64,000 nucleotides of DNA from Sphingopyxis sp. 113P3 (GTDB lineage Bacteria > Pseudomonadota > Alphaproteobacteria > Sphingomonadales > Sphingomonadaceae). This document shows, piece by piece, positions 18,496-26,649 of the stretch. The position numbers were made by a program, and so were the translations under genes. The stretch is from positions 2,761,501-2,825,500 of the forward strand of contig NZ_CP009452.1 of NCBI RefSeq assembly GCF_001278035.1, read 5' to 3'. A model generated the notes under the pieces. That model ran no database searches, was not told the DNA's origin, and saw only the letters and a program-made list of their open reading frames with translations. Numbering within the stretch: the first letter of the stretch is position 1; every line of letters starts with the position of its first letter.

Positions 18496-20049
18496 TCACC
18501 CCTTTGCCGCCTTCTTTGCTCCCCGCGACTTTGCGGGTCTCGGGGCCGCCGCTTGCTTCGCCGCACTCTTCACCGGCGCTGTCTTCGCGGGCATGGCTGC
18601 CTCCTCCGGATCGTCCTCGCTCTGCCCCAGCGTGCGCAGGAACATCCCGCGCACCTCGCGGACGTGCTCGCTGATCGTCTTCACGCTCCAGCGCGACGTG
18701 TCGACCGGCGGCAGCACGGTGACACGCACCGTTGCGGGGCGCATCACGAACTCGTTCTTGGGGGCAACGTCGGTCGCATTGTGGATGACAATGGGAACGA
18801 TCGGCACGCCAGCCTGCATCGCGAGATGAAAGGCGCCCTTCTTGAAAGGGCCAAGCTTTGGTGTAAGGGTGCGCGTTCCCTCGGGCGCGATGCAGATCGA
18901 CTTCCCATCCTGGCGGATCGCGTCGACCAGCGGCTCCATCGCCCGGATCGCGCTCTTGCCGTCGGCGCGGTCGATAAAGACCGTGCCGCCCCACTCCATC
19001 AGCTTGCCGAGAATGGGGATATCGCGGATCTCCTTCTTCCCGACGCCCCCCATGTCGCGGCGGATGAGCTTGGCGAGGATCATCACGTCCGCCTTGCTCT
19101 GATGATTGAAGACAAAGACGCAGGGCCGCGAAGCCCAGAGATGGCGCTCGTCCTCGACCTCAAGCTCGACCCCGGTGATCGCGGTGGCGAAATCGCCAAA
19201 GAGGCCCATCGAGAAATTGACCGCCTCGCGCTGCGAGCGCGTCAGCGCCCAGATGGGGAGCCCTGCGGCAAAGGCGCCGACGAGCGAGCCGGTCGCGTAG
19301 AGGGTGCGCGTATAGTCGATCCACGAGGGGGTGCCGCGGCTTGCAAAACGTTGCACCGGCCAGCCGCGCTCGTCGGCGATCGCCTTCAATTTCAGGTTCG
19401 GATTGAGCGGGCGCGGCTTGCCGACGCGCTCGAGCAGTTCGATATCGTCATCGCTGTCGGAGTAGAAAAAGCTCTGGTCGAGATCGAGACCATGGTCGGC
19501 CGCGAGTTCCTCGGCCGCGATGACCTTGCCTTCGCCAAAGCAAAGGGGGCGGACGATCTCGCCCGTGAAAACGCCATCTTCGATCTCATAGGCCGAGCAT
19601 TTGATGTCGGTAATGCCAAGATCGCGCGCAGTCGGTGCAATCTGGTAGATCGTCGCCGATGAAATGATCGCGACGCGGTGCCCCTTCGCCTTGTGTGCCT
19701 CGATGATCGCACGGGTTTCGGGATAGATCTTGCGCGCGATATGCTTTTCGTAGAGCTCCTCGCCAAAGGCGACGAAACTTTCCTCATCGACCCCCTTCAT
19801 GAATTTGGCAGCGGCGCTCATCAGGCCCGAAAAGCCGATATTGCCAAGACTGTGCTGCGCGATGACCTGCGCAGTCTCGGCGATCTCCTCCACCGACATT
19901 TCGCGGCGCTGGAATTTCTCGCGCAGCATAGCGGTGGCTGAATAGCCCGAGATGATCGTGCCATCGAAATCGAAGAGCGCAGCGATATGCGGCCCGGGTT
20001 CAGAGTTGAGAACCTCATCCAAATGCGGCTGCGGTCTTGGCACACGCAT
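18496..20049 (-). CDS. HAD-IB phosphatase fused to 1-acylglycerol-3-phosphate acyltransferase (PlsC)
   Basis: 517 residues, two domains. The N-terminal HAD domain (about 20-230) has DFDGT (27-31), the motif II region IISSAT, and the metal-binding SDSDDD (197-202). The PlsC domain has NHQSKAD (315-321, H-x4-D), GTVFIDR and APEGTR (388-393). It could acylate lysophosphatidate and, if the HAD part is a lipid phosphatase, release diacylglycerol. The last 35 residues are Lys/Ala/Pro-rich. An ATG 90 bases upstream is in frame, but MRVPRPQPH is the likely start. It is first in the acylglycerol run. Confidence 0.9.
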   Translation of the reverse strand: MRVPRPQPHLDEVLNSEPGPHIAALFDFDGTIISGYSATAMLREKFQRREMSVEEIAETAQVIAQHSLGNIGFSGLMSAAAKFMKGVDEESFVAFGEELYEKHIARKIYPETRAIIEAHKAKGHRVAIISSATIYQIAPTARDLGITDIKCSAYEIEDGVFTGEIVRPLCFGEGKVIAAEELAADHGLDLDQSFFYSDSDDDIELLERVGKPRPLNPNLKLKAIADERGWPVQRFASRGTPSWIDYTRTLYATGSLVGAFAAGLPIWALTRSQREAVNFSMGLFGDFATAITGVELEVEDERHLWASRPCVFVFNHQSKADVMILAKLIRRDMGGVGKKEIRDIPILGKLMEWGGTVFIDRADGKSAIRAMEPLVDAIRQDGKSICIAPEGTRTLTPKLGPFKKGAFHLAMQAGVPIVPIVIHNATDVAPKNEFVMRPATVRVTVLPPVDTSRWSVKTISEHVREVRGMFLRTLGQSEDDPEEAAMPAKTAPVKSAAKQAAAPRPAKSRGAKKAAKG

Positions 20050-20233
20050 CTCCCCACCGACGGTAATGGCGACCACGATGACAGCAAAGCCGGGCTCATG
20101 CAATGCGGCGAATGTTGGGCATCCGGCCGTCCGAAACACTCCTGCCGGCCCCTCCCCCCTTCCCTCGATTGTCGGATTAATTTACGAGTAACCATATGCC
20201 CAAAAGCACAAGTCCCCGATTTGCGCGAGTGGC

Positions 20234-20506
20234 ATGGCTTTTGCTGGACCGACGATGATGTGGAAAAAAATCGGACGACTCTTCGTTATCAAGACCCGGT
20301 TCGAGGCGTGCCTTATCATCTACGCGCTCGGCGTCGGCGCGATGGCGCGGGGCATGGCCTATCTCGACCAGTTTCCGGGCATCGGCGGCAAATTGCTCCT
20401 CGTCGCCTGCTCGGGTTCGGTGTTTCTAGCCGGCGCCAAGATTTTTGACTGCCTGCGCTACGAACAGGCCGCACGCGCAGCCGCGGCCAGTCATCCTCCG
20501 GCATAG
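20234..20506 (+). CDS. Small membrane protein, unknown function
   Basis: 90 residues with two predicted membrane segments: ACLIIYALGVGAMARGMAYL and GGKLLLVACSGSVFLAGAKI. A basic N-terminus (WKKIGRLFVIKTR) suggests the start faces the cytosol. The start may instead be the ATG at 20255 (MWKKIG). It lies divergent to the HAD-PlsC gene, with the 184-base gap holding both promoters, and 32 bases before the PHA-depolymerase-like gene. Similar short proteins occur in sphingomonads but I know no function. Confidence 0.65.
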   Translation: MAFAGPTMMWKKIGRLFVIKTRFEACLIIYALGVGAMARGMAYLDQFPGIGGKLLLVACSGSVFLAGAKIFDCLRYEQAARAAAASHPPA

Positions 20507-20538
20507 GCTGCGCGCGGGCTTTCCACCGTCTCCTGGAT

Positions 20539-21309
20539 ATGCAAAGGCAGCCCGCTATGAGCAGGATTGCGGGCAACCCCACTCTTAGCGTGCAGCGGGT
20601 CTCTGGCCTCGCGCTGCGCGTCGCACGCTGGCGGGTGGATGCGGGCGGAACGCCGCTCGTCTTCCTCAATGGCATTGGCGCCGACATCGGCGCCGCGGCG
20701 CCGCTGCTGGCCCAGATTTGGGGACGCGAGGTGTGGACGCTCGATATGCCCGGCGTCGGGGGATCGCCCGATGCGCTGCTCCCCTATGGCGCCCCGACAA
20801 TGGCTGCGACGGTGATGGAGATCGCCGACCGCTTCGGCCAGGAAAGAATCGATCTTGCCGGCTTCAGCTGGGGCGGCGCGCTGGCGCAGCAGATCGCGGT
20901 GCAGTTTTACGGGCGAGTCCGCCGCCTCGTCCTGATGGCGACCACGCCGACAGTCTCGGCGCCCGGGATCGGCTGGGCGGCGCTCCTCGACGAGGACATG
21001 CTCGCAAGCGGGCTCAAGCTGCCGACCGCCACCCCGCTCGGCCTTGCCTATCAGGCCGCCGCCATGGCGGGCTGGACGAGCGCGCCGATGCTGCCCTCGC
21101 TGAAGAGGCTGCCCACATTGGTTCTCACAGGCGAGCGCGACGGGGTCGTTCCATCGTGCCACGGCCAGGCGATCGCCGAGCTCATCGACGGCGCCCTCCT
21201 CGAGACAATGCCGGGATCGCACCTCTTTCCCTTCACCCATGCCGCGGAGGTCGCGGCGCGGATCAGGGCGTTTCTGGAAGAGGGTGGGGCGGCGCAAGCC
21301 GCCGCGTGA
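20539..21309 (+). CDS. Alpha/beta hydrolase resembling intracellular medium-chain PHA depolymerase (PhaZ)
   Basis: 256 residues. The order of motifs follows Pseudomonas PhaZ: LVFLNGIGAD, LDMPGVGGSPD, FSWGGALAQQ (nucleophile Ser), GWTS, PTLVLTGERDGVVP (Asp) and GSHLFPFTHA (His). It would cut stored medium-chain polyhydroxyalkanoate to hydroxy acids in the cytosol. No PHA synthase is in the window, so the assignment rests on similarity recalled from the family and other esterase roles remain possible. The start could be the second ATG (20557), which has AAGG before it. Its last 47 bases overlap the convergent hydrolase gene. Confidence 0.75.
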   Translation: MQRQPAMSRIAGNPTLSVQRVSGLALRVARWRVDAGGTPLVFLNGIGADIGAAAPLLAQIWGREVWTLDMPGVGGSPDALLPYGAPTMAATVMEIADRFGQERIDLAGFSWGGALAQQIAVQFYGRVRRLVLMATTPTVSAPGIGWAALLDEDMLASGLKLPTATPLGLAYQAAAMAGWTSAPMLPSLKRLPTLVLTGERDGVVPSCHGQAIAELIDGALLETMPGSHLFPFTHAAEVAARIRAFLEEGGAAQAAA

Positions 21310-22297
21310 GGAAGTCCGCGATCGCAGCCGCGGTCGCCTCGGGCGCCTCTTCCATCGGCAGATGCCCGACGCCGGCGAGGAGCACCACCTCGGAGCCCGC
21401 GATACGCTCATGGAAGGTCTTAGCGGCGCTCGGATTGATCAGCCGGTCCTCCTTGCCGAAGAGGATCAGCGTCGGCGCCCGAATTTCGCCGATCCGGTCC
21501 GCCATCGCGGGTTCGCGGTCGCTGCGGGCCCGCAGCGACGTCGCCTCGCGGTTGCCTGGAAAGCGCAGCAGCTCCCAGTAGCGGTCGACCATCGCATCAT
21601 CGATGATCTCCTGCCGCGCGACCGAGCCGCGCAGCGATTTTTCAACGAGCGCACGCGGCGTGATCTGGCCCGCGAGCCAGCGGCCGAAAGGATATTGAAG
21701 GAGGCGGAAGCCGACATTTGAAGGCGGCCGCTTCTCGCCCTTGCGCAGCGGCATGCCAGCCGCATCGAGCAGCAGCAGCGCATCGACGCGGCCGGGCTCG
21801 GCGAGCGCATAGCGCCACGCGGCCCAGCCCCCCATCGAATTGCCCCCGAGAATGAAATGATCAAGGTCAAGCTGCGCTGCGACGACATCGACCGCGGCCA
21901 TCATCCCCTCGGCGCCATAATCCTTGTCAGGCGTCGCACCGGTGAGACCGTGACCGGGCAAATCAAGCGTGACGATGCGGTAGCTTGCGCCCAGCCGCTT
22001 CACGAGCGGCTCCCATGTGTGAAGGCTGCTGTTCGATCCGTGGAGCAGCAGCATCACCGGCCCGTCGCGCCGGCCCTGATCGCGGTAATGGATCCGCTGG
22101 CCCGCAGGACCAAGCGCAAACTGGGCATCGCCGCCGCCATATTTGGCGATCATCGCGTCGCGGTCGGTGTCAGGCGTCCTGAGCGCAAGAAAGACCGCAA
22201 GCATGAGGAGGCACAGACCGAGCGGGATAAGGACACGCTTGCGCCGCACGAGCGGACGCCGCAGCGGCGGCTCCTCGAAATCATCATCATCAATCAT
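21263..22297 (-). CDS. Membrane-anchored alpha/beta hydrolase
   Basis: 344 residues. An acidic/basic N-terminus is followed by one membrane segment (VLIPLGLCLLMLAVFLAL). The hydrolase core has LLLHGSNSSLHTWEPL, LDLPGHGLTG, nucleophile GGNSMGGWAAWRYAL, acid ILFGKEDRLIN and His in GVGHLPMEEAPE. It looks like a lipase or esterase held at the membrane, similar to the gene at 11155 though only in general plan. Its 3' end overlaps the convergent PhaZ-like gene by 47 bases. Substrate unknown. Confidence 0.8.
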   Translation of the reverse strand: MIDDDDFEEPPLRRPLVRRKRVLIPLGLCLLMLAVFLALRTPDTDRDAMIAKYGGGDAQFALGPAGQRIHYRDQGRRDGPVMLLLHGSNSSLHTWEPLVKRLGASYRIVTLDLPGHGLTGATPDKDYGAEGMMAAVDVVAAQLDLDHFILGGNSMGGWAAWRYALAEPGRVDALLLLDAAGMPLRKGEKRPPSNVGFRLLQYPFGRWLAGQITPRALVEKSLRGSVARQEIIDDAMVDRYWELLRFPGNREATSLRARSDREPAMADRIGEIRAPTLILFGKEDRLINPSAAKTFHERIAGSEVVLLAGVGHLPMEEAPEATAAAIADFLTRRLAPPHPLPETP

Positions 22298-22362
22298 AAG
22301 CCCTCCCCAACCCCGTCATCCGACCCTAGCGGGCGGCCCGGCGGGGTCAATCCGGGGGGCGC

Positions 22363-24027
22363 TCAATGAATGGAGCGGCGGAAGGTTTCAGGGAGGAAGA
22401 GCAGGCCCACGACCAGCGTCAGCAGCGCAACTCCGATCGGATACCAGAGACCATAATAGATGTTCCCCGTCGCTGCGACCATCGCAAAGGCGGTCGTGGG
22501 CAGGAAGCCGCCGAACCAGCCATTGCCGATATGATAGGGAAGCGACATCGCCGAGTAGCGGATGCGGCTCGGAAAAAGTTCAACGAGAAGCGCCGCGATC
22601 GGGCCATAAACCATCGTCACGAGGAGAACGAGCCAGAAGAGGATCGCAACGACGCGCGGCTTGTCGATCGCATCGGGATCGGCGGCCGCAGGATAGCCCG
22701 CCGCAGCGGTTGCGGCGGAAAGCTCACGGCGAAAGGCCTCGGCGGCATCGCTGCGCGCCTCTTCCGCTAGCCGCCACGGCTCGGGCGCAATGAGCTCGCG
22801 CGCGCCGATCCGGACATGCGCGGGCGCGCCGGTGATGCGCTCGCGCGTCACGCTGGTATAGCTGACCCCGGACTTGGCGAGCGCGGCCTTCGCGATGTCG
22901 CAGCCGGTGCGCTCGAACCTGTTCCTGCCCACAGGGTCGAACTGGAACGAACAGACGCCAGGATCGGCCGTGACCGTGACCGCAGCGCGCGCCTGCGCTG
23001 CGGCCATCGCCGGATTGCCTGCCGCCGTCAGCATCTGGAAGGCCGGAAAATAGGTCAGCGCCGCAAGCGCGCAGCCCAGAAGGATGATCGGCTTGCGTCC
23101 GATCCGGTCGCTCAGCCAGCCAAAGACGATGAAGAATGGCGTGCCGAGCGCCAGCGCGATCGCGATCAGGATATTCGCGGTCCCGCCATCGATCTTCAGC
23201 GTCTTTTCCAGGAAAAAGAGTGCGTAGAACTGCCCGGTGTACCAGACAACCGCCTGCCCCGCGACCGCGCCGAGCAGCGCGACGAGCACCCATTTGAGGT
23301 TCGACCAGCGGCCAAAGGCTTCGGTGAGCGGCGCCTTGGAGGTCGTCCCCTCTTCCTTCATGCGCCTAAAAACCGGGCTCTCCTCAAGCTGGAGGCGGAT
23401 CCAGAGCGAGACGCCAAGGAGAATGACCGAGATGAGGAAGGGAATGCGCCACCCCCAGTCGGCGAAGGCTTCCTCGCCCACGAGAAAGCGCGTTGCGATG
23501 ACGACGAGCAATGCGGCGAACAGACCAAGCGTTGCGGTGGTCTGGATGAAGCTGGTGAAGAGGCCCCGCTTACCGTCGGGCGCATGTTCTGCGACATAGG
23601 TCGCAGCGCCCCCATATTCGCCGCCGAGCGCGAGCCCCTGGACGAGTCGGAGCAGCACAAGCAGGATCGGCGCCGCAACGCCCACCGCTGCATAGCTTGG
23701 GAGAACGCCGACGAGAAAGGTCGAGAGGCCCATCAGTCCCATCGTCACGAGGAAGGTATATTTGCGTCCGACAAGATCGCCGATCCGGCCAAAGACGAGC
23801 GCGCCAAACGGGCGCACGGCAAAGCCCGCCGCAAAGGCGGCCAGCGCGAAGATGAAGCCCGTGGTCTCATTGACGCCCGAGAAAAACTGCGCCGAAATGA
23901 TCGTCGCGAGCAGACCGTAGAGATAGAAATCATACCATTCGAAGACCGTGCCGAGCGAAGAGGCAAGGATGACCTTGCGCTCGCTCTGCCGGCTTGTCGT
24001 GGCACCGTCAGCGTCCTGCCCGGCCAT
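22363..24027 (-). CDS. MFS transporter, metabolite:H+ symporter (MHS) family
   Basis: 554 residues, about 12 membrane segments. SSLGTVFEWYDFYLYG at the start, FGALVFGRIGDLVGRKYTF and GLALGGEYGGAATYVAEHAP are MHS hallmarks. Compared with short members (about 430 residues) there is an extra hydrophilic stretch of some 110 residues before the last two or three helices, with two Cys (VCSFQF and TGCDIA) that could pair if it faces the periplasm. Longer MHS proteins of this type are widespread. Substrate is likely an organic acid or similar solute, but not readable. Confidence 0.87.
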   Translation of the reverse strand: MAGQDADGATTSRQSERKVILASSLGTVFEWYDFYLYGLLATIISAQFFSGVNETTGFIFALAAFAAGFAVRPFGALVFGRIGDLVGRKYTFLVTMGLMGLSTFLVGVLPSYAAVGVAAPILLVLLRLVQGLALGGEYGGAATYVAEHAPDGKRGLFTSFIQTTATLGLFAALLVVIATRFLVGEEAFADWGWRIPFLISVILLGVSLWIRLQLEESPVFRRMKEEGTTSKAPLTEAFGRWSNLKWVLVALLGAVAGQAVVWYTGQFYALFFLEKTLKIDGGTANILIAIALALGTPFFIVFGWLSDRIGRKPIILLGCALAALTYFPAFQMLTAAGNPAMAAAQARAAVTVTADPGVCSFQFDPVGRNRFERTGCDIAKAALAKSGVSYTSVTRERITGAPAHVRIGARELIAPEPWRLAEEARSDAAEAFRRELSAATAAAGYPAAADPDAIDKPRVVAILFWLVLLVTMVYGPIAALLVELFPSRIRYSAMSLPYHIGNGWFGGFLPTTAFAMVAATGNIYYGLWYPIGVALLTLVVGLLFLPETFRRSIH

Positions 24028-24147
24028 GCGCGTCTCCCGTTCACCTTCGAGTTTGCCTCAAGGCCCCTCTTTCGTTCGCCTAACGCTAGGGAAAGACAGG
24101 GGAATGGGCAAGCGCGGCCGCGAGCGGAAGGAGCAGGCGCGAGCGAA

Positions 24148-25530
24148 TTAACCGACGCGCGTCACCGCGCCCTTGTGCGCGCCAACGCCGCTTCGGCGCG
24201 GACGAAAACGCCGCTTGCGCTGCGGCTGCTGTACGCCGTCACCGGCTTGCGCCTCGCGGCGCGGGCCGCGGTGAGCTGCATCGCGTTGCCCTTCGCCCTT
24301 CCTGCGCAGCGCCTCGTCGCGCTGGCGCTGCGGATCGCGGCCCTTGCCGCCGGTGTTGCGCGGCGCCTGGGCGGGCTTGGGCAGGTTGCGGACCATTTCC
24401 GTAAAACCCTCAGGGAGCTTCACCGGCTCGGCGCGGGTGCGCGTCACCCGTTCGATATCGCGCAGATAAGCCTTTTCGTCGGGCGCGACGAAACTGATCG
24501 CAAGCCCCTCGGCCCCGGCGCGGGCGGTGCGGCCGATGCGGTGCACATATTGCTCGGGCACGTTCGGGATCTCGAAGTTGATCACATGGCTCACCCCCGA
24601 GACGTCGATGCCGCGCGCGGCGATGTCGGTCGCAACGAGCAGCCGCACCTGCCCCGAGCGGAAGGCCTGGAGCGCGGTCGTCCGCTGCGCCTGGCTCTTG
24701 TTGCCGTGGATCGCATAAGCCTGGATCCCGGCGCCCGCGAGGTGGCGCACGACGCGGTCGGCGCCGTGCTTGGTGCGCGTGAAAATGAGCGCGCGGTCGA
24801 TATTCTCGCTCTTCAGCACATGATGGAGAAGCGCCTGCTTTTCCTTCTGCTCGACAAAGGTCACCTGCTGGCGGACCTTTTCGGCAGTCGTCGCCTGCGG
24901 CGCTACCGAGACGGTGACGGGATCATTGAGGAACTGCTGTGCAAGCGCCGCGATCTCCTTCGGCATTGTCGCCGAGAAGAAGAGGTTCTGGCGTTCTTCC
25001 GGCAAGAGCTTGGCGATCCGGCGCAGCGAATGGATGAAGCCCATGTCCATCATCTGGTCGGCCTCGTCGAGGACGAATATCTCGACATCCGCGAGGCGAA
25101 GCGCACGCTGGTCGATGAGGTCGAGCAGGCGGCCGGGCGTGGCGACGAGAATGTCGACGCCCTGCGCAAGCTCGCGGATCTGCCTGTTGATCGGCACGCC
25201 GCCGAAGACGGTCGTGACGCTGAATTTGGTAAAGCGGCCATAATCACGGCAGCTCTGCGCAATCTGCGCTGCAAGCTCGCGCGTCGGCGAAAGAACAAGC
25301 ATGCGGCAGCCACGCGGCGCGGGCCGCCTGGGATTGTTCAGCAGATAGTCGAGCGAGGGAAGCGAAAAGGCTGCGGTCTTGCCGGTGCCGGTCTGCGCAA
25401 TGCCGCAAAGGTCGCGGCCCTGGAGCAGGACGGGGATCGCCTGCTCCTGGATCGGGGTCGGCTCGCTGTAACGCTTTGCCGCGAGTGCTCGCTCGATGTC
25501 GGCGTGGAGGCCGAAGTCCTTGAATTCCAT
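24148..25530 (-). CDS. rhlE: DEAD-box RNA helicase, RhlE type
   Basis: 460 residues. All helicase motifs are present: Q motif (FKDFG...PTPIQEQAIP), AQTGTGKT (45-52), PTREL, TPGRL, DEAD (155-158), SAT, and the C-terminal RGIDVSGVSHVINFE and HRIGRTARAG. A Gly/Arg/Gln/Lys-rich tail of about 80 residues follows, as in RhlE, used for RNA binding. It remodels RNA in ribosome assembly and decay, often at low temperature. The gene is monocistronic. A long open frame runs antisense over it and the transporter, but reads as a shadow. Confidence 0.92.
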   Translation of the reverse strand: MEFKDFGLHADIERALAAKRYSEPTPIQEQAIPVLLQGRDLCGIAQTGTGKTAAFSLPSLDYLLNNPRRPAPRGCRMLVLSPTRELAAQIAQSCRDYGRFTKFSVTTVFGGVPINRQIRELAQGVDILVATPGRLLDLIDQRALRLADVEIFVLDEADQMMDMGFIHSLRRIAKLLPEERQNLFFSATMPKEIAALAQQFLNDPVTVSVAPQATTAEKVRQQVTFVEQKEKQALLHHVLKSENIDRALIFTRTKHGADRVVRHLAGAGIQAYAIHGNKSQAQRTTALQAFRSGQVRLLVATDIAARGIDVSGVSHVINFEIPNVPEQYVHRIGRTARAGAEGLAISFVAPDEKAYLRDIERVTRTRAEPVKLPEGFTEMVRNLPKPAQAPRNTGGKGRDPQRQRDEALRRKGEGQRDAAHRGPRREAQAGDGVQQPQRKRRFRPRRSGVGAHKGAVTRVG

Positions 25531-25980
25531 ATTATCTCATACTCACAAACGGGCCGCGAACGCGCCGAAGAACGGCCGCGCGCGGCGGGCGGGTTCGAAA
25601 CGACCCGCGTGAAAGGGTGCCTCAGGGGACAAAAGCGCTTCCGGCTCGTCCCGCACCTGTCTCGGGCGGGAAAATCACGCTGCCGGAGGTTGCGGCGGTG
25701 TGTCCGCCATGCTGCGCTGCACAATCATATGGCAGATGTCGTCCCCGATTGCAAGATATTGCCAAAATCTCCGCAGGGCTTTCGCCCCACGCCCGGGCGC
25801 TTTGCGGCTCGCACGCGCCTAGAGCGCCGCATTCTTGCCCTCGCCATCGGCACGCTCAACTCCCGCAGCATCGCTTCCATCCTCCAAGATCCGTCTCGAT
25901 CTGGTCAGCTGCTACCAGCCCAGCGGCGAGGCGATAGTCCATCACCTCAATGTGGTCGGCTCGTGTTATTCTCCAACGCG
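25531..25980. other. 450-bp gap between rhlE and the phosphoribosyltransferase gene
   Basis: No open frame here has a recognisable protein or a ribosome site. It contains the rhlE 5' region and, toward the right, sequence of more even base composition that probably belongs to the neighbouring accessory islet. I see no tRNA, no inverted-repeat ends and no integrase remnant. Confidence 0.5.
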
Positions 25981-26649
25981 TCAGGGTATCAAATCGGTGA
26001 AGGCGGCAAAGGGATTTGGAAGAACGCGGCGCGAGATGAAGAGGCCGAAGACCGGCATCGAGGGCCATTGGTCGGCGATGATGTTACGGCAGGCGCGAAA
26101 GCTGCAGCCGGTTGTGATCATGTCGTCTATTAGGAGGATGCGTTCAACGCCAGGCGCAAGGAGGTGCGCTTCGCACGCCATCGTCGCGGCGAGCGCCTCA
26201 GGGTCGCGGCGTTCGGCAGAGCCATGGAGCGCGGCGCGATCGATGACGGTCCGCAATAGCTCGGCGCAGCAGAAGGGGGCGCCCACGCTTTCGCCCACGT
26301 GGAGCATTCGCGGATCATAGTCGGGATGCGCGGCCGTCTTCGAAGACGGGATCGGCACGAGCAAAGTCGTCGCCATGCGCTGCGGATCTAGGTTTGCCCG
26401 GATCGCCGCGGCGGCATCTCTGATTGCAGCGAGCTTGTGCGGCCATTGTGCCGTATTTCGGGTAGTCCTCGGTACCTTTTTGAGATTGAGGATAAGATTG
26501 TTGGTGCTGCTGTGCTTCCAGCCTTCGCCAGGCGTATATTCGCCAAAGAAGGCACACTGGTCGCCGGCTTCGAGGTGATGGTGATCGGGGCGCTCGAGGT
26601 CCCCAATCAACCTAAGCCGTCCCGACCAGCTCGCGTCTGACGTCGGCAT
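25981..26649 (-). CDS. Phosphoribosyltransferase-like protein paired with DprA (ShosT-like)
   Basis: About 222 residues. The type I PRTase loop ILLIDDMITTGCS (171-183) binds PRPP in this fold. The N-terminus reads LIGDLERPDHHHLEAGDQC, then FFGEYTPGEGW and STNNLILNLKK, which is not a ComF zinc finger, so this is not the usual competence protein. The start is unsure: this ATG overlaps the DprA-like gene by 38 bases; a TTG at 26610, one base after its stop, is an alternative. Overlap means one operon. PRTase plus DprA is, as I recall, the make-up of the ShosTA toxin-antitoxin defence family, with the PRTase as toxin. Function here is inferred. Confidence 0.75.
   Translation of the reverse strand: MPTSDASWSGRLRLIGDLERPDHHHLEAGDQCAFFGEYTPGEGWKHSSTNNLILNLKKVPRTTRNTAQWPHKLAAIRDAAAAIRANLDPQRMATTLLVPIPSSKTAAHPDYDPRMLHVGESVGAPFCCAELLRTVIDRAALHGSAERRDPEALAATMACEAHLLAPGVERILLIDDMITTGCSFRACRNIIADQWPSMPVFGLFISRRVLPNPFAAFTDLIP

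Noticed and set aside
22816..26133. Open frame of 1105 codons on the plus strand
   Set aside because: It lies antisense to the MHS transporter and rhlE, has a composition rich in Arg, Glu, Asp and His typical of a mirrored high-GC gene, and no domain. Long antisense frames are expected at this GC content.
25981..26649. ComF competence protein
   Set aside because: PRTase loop is shared, but the N-terminal four-Cys zinc finger of ComF is absent and the N-terminus has a different conserved pattern.
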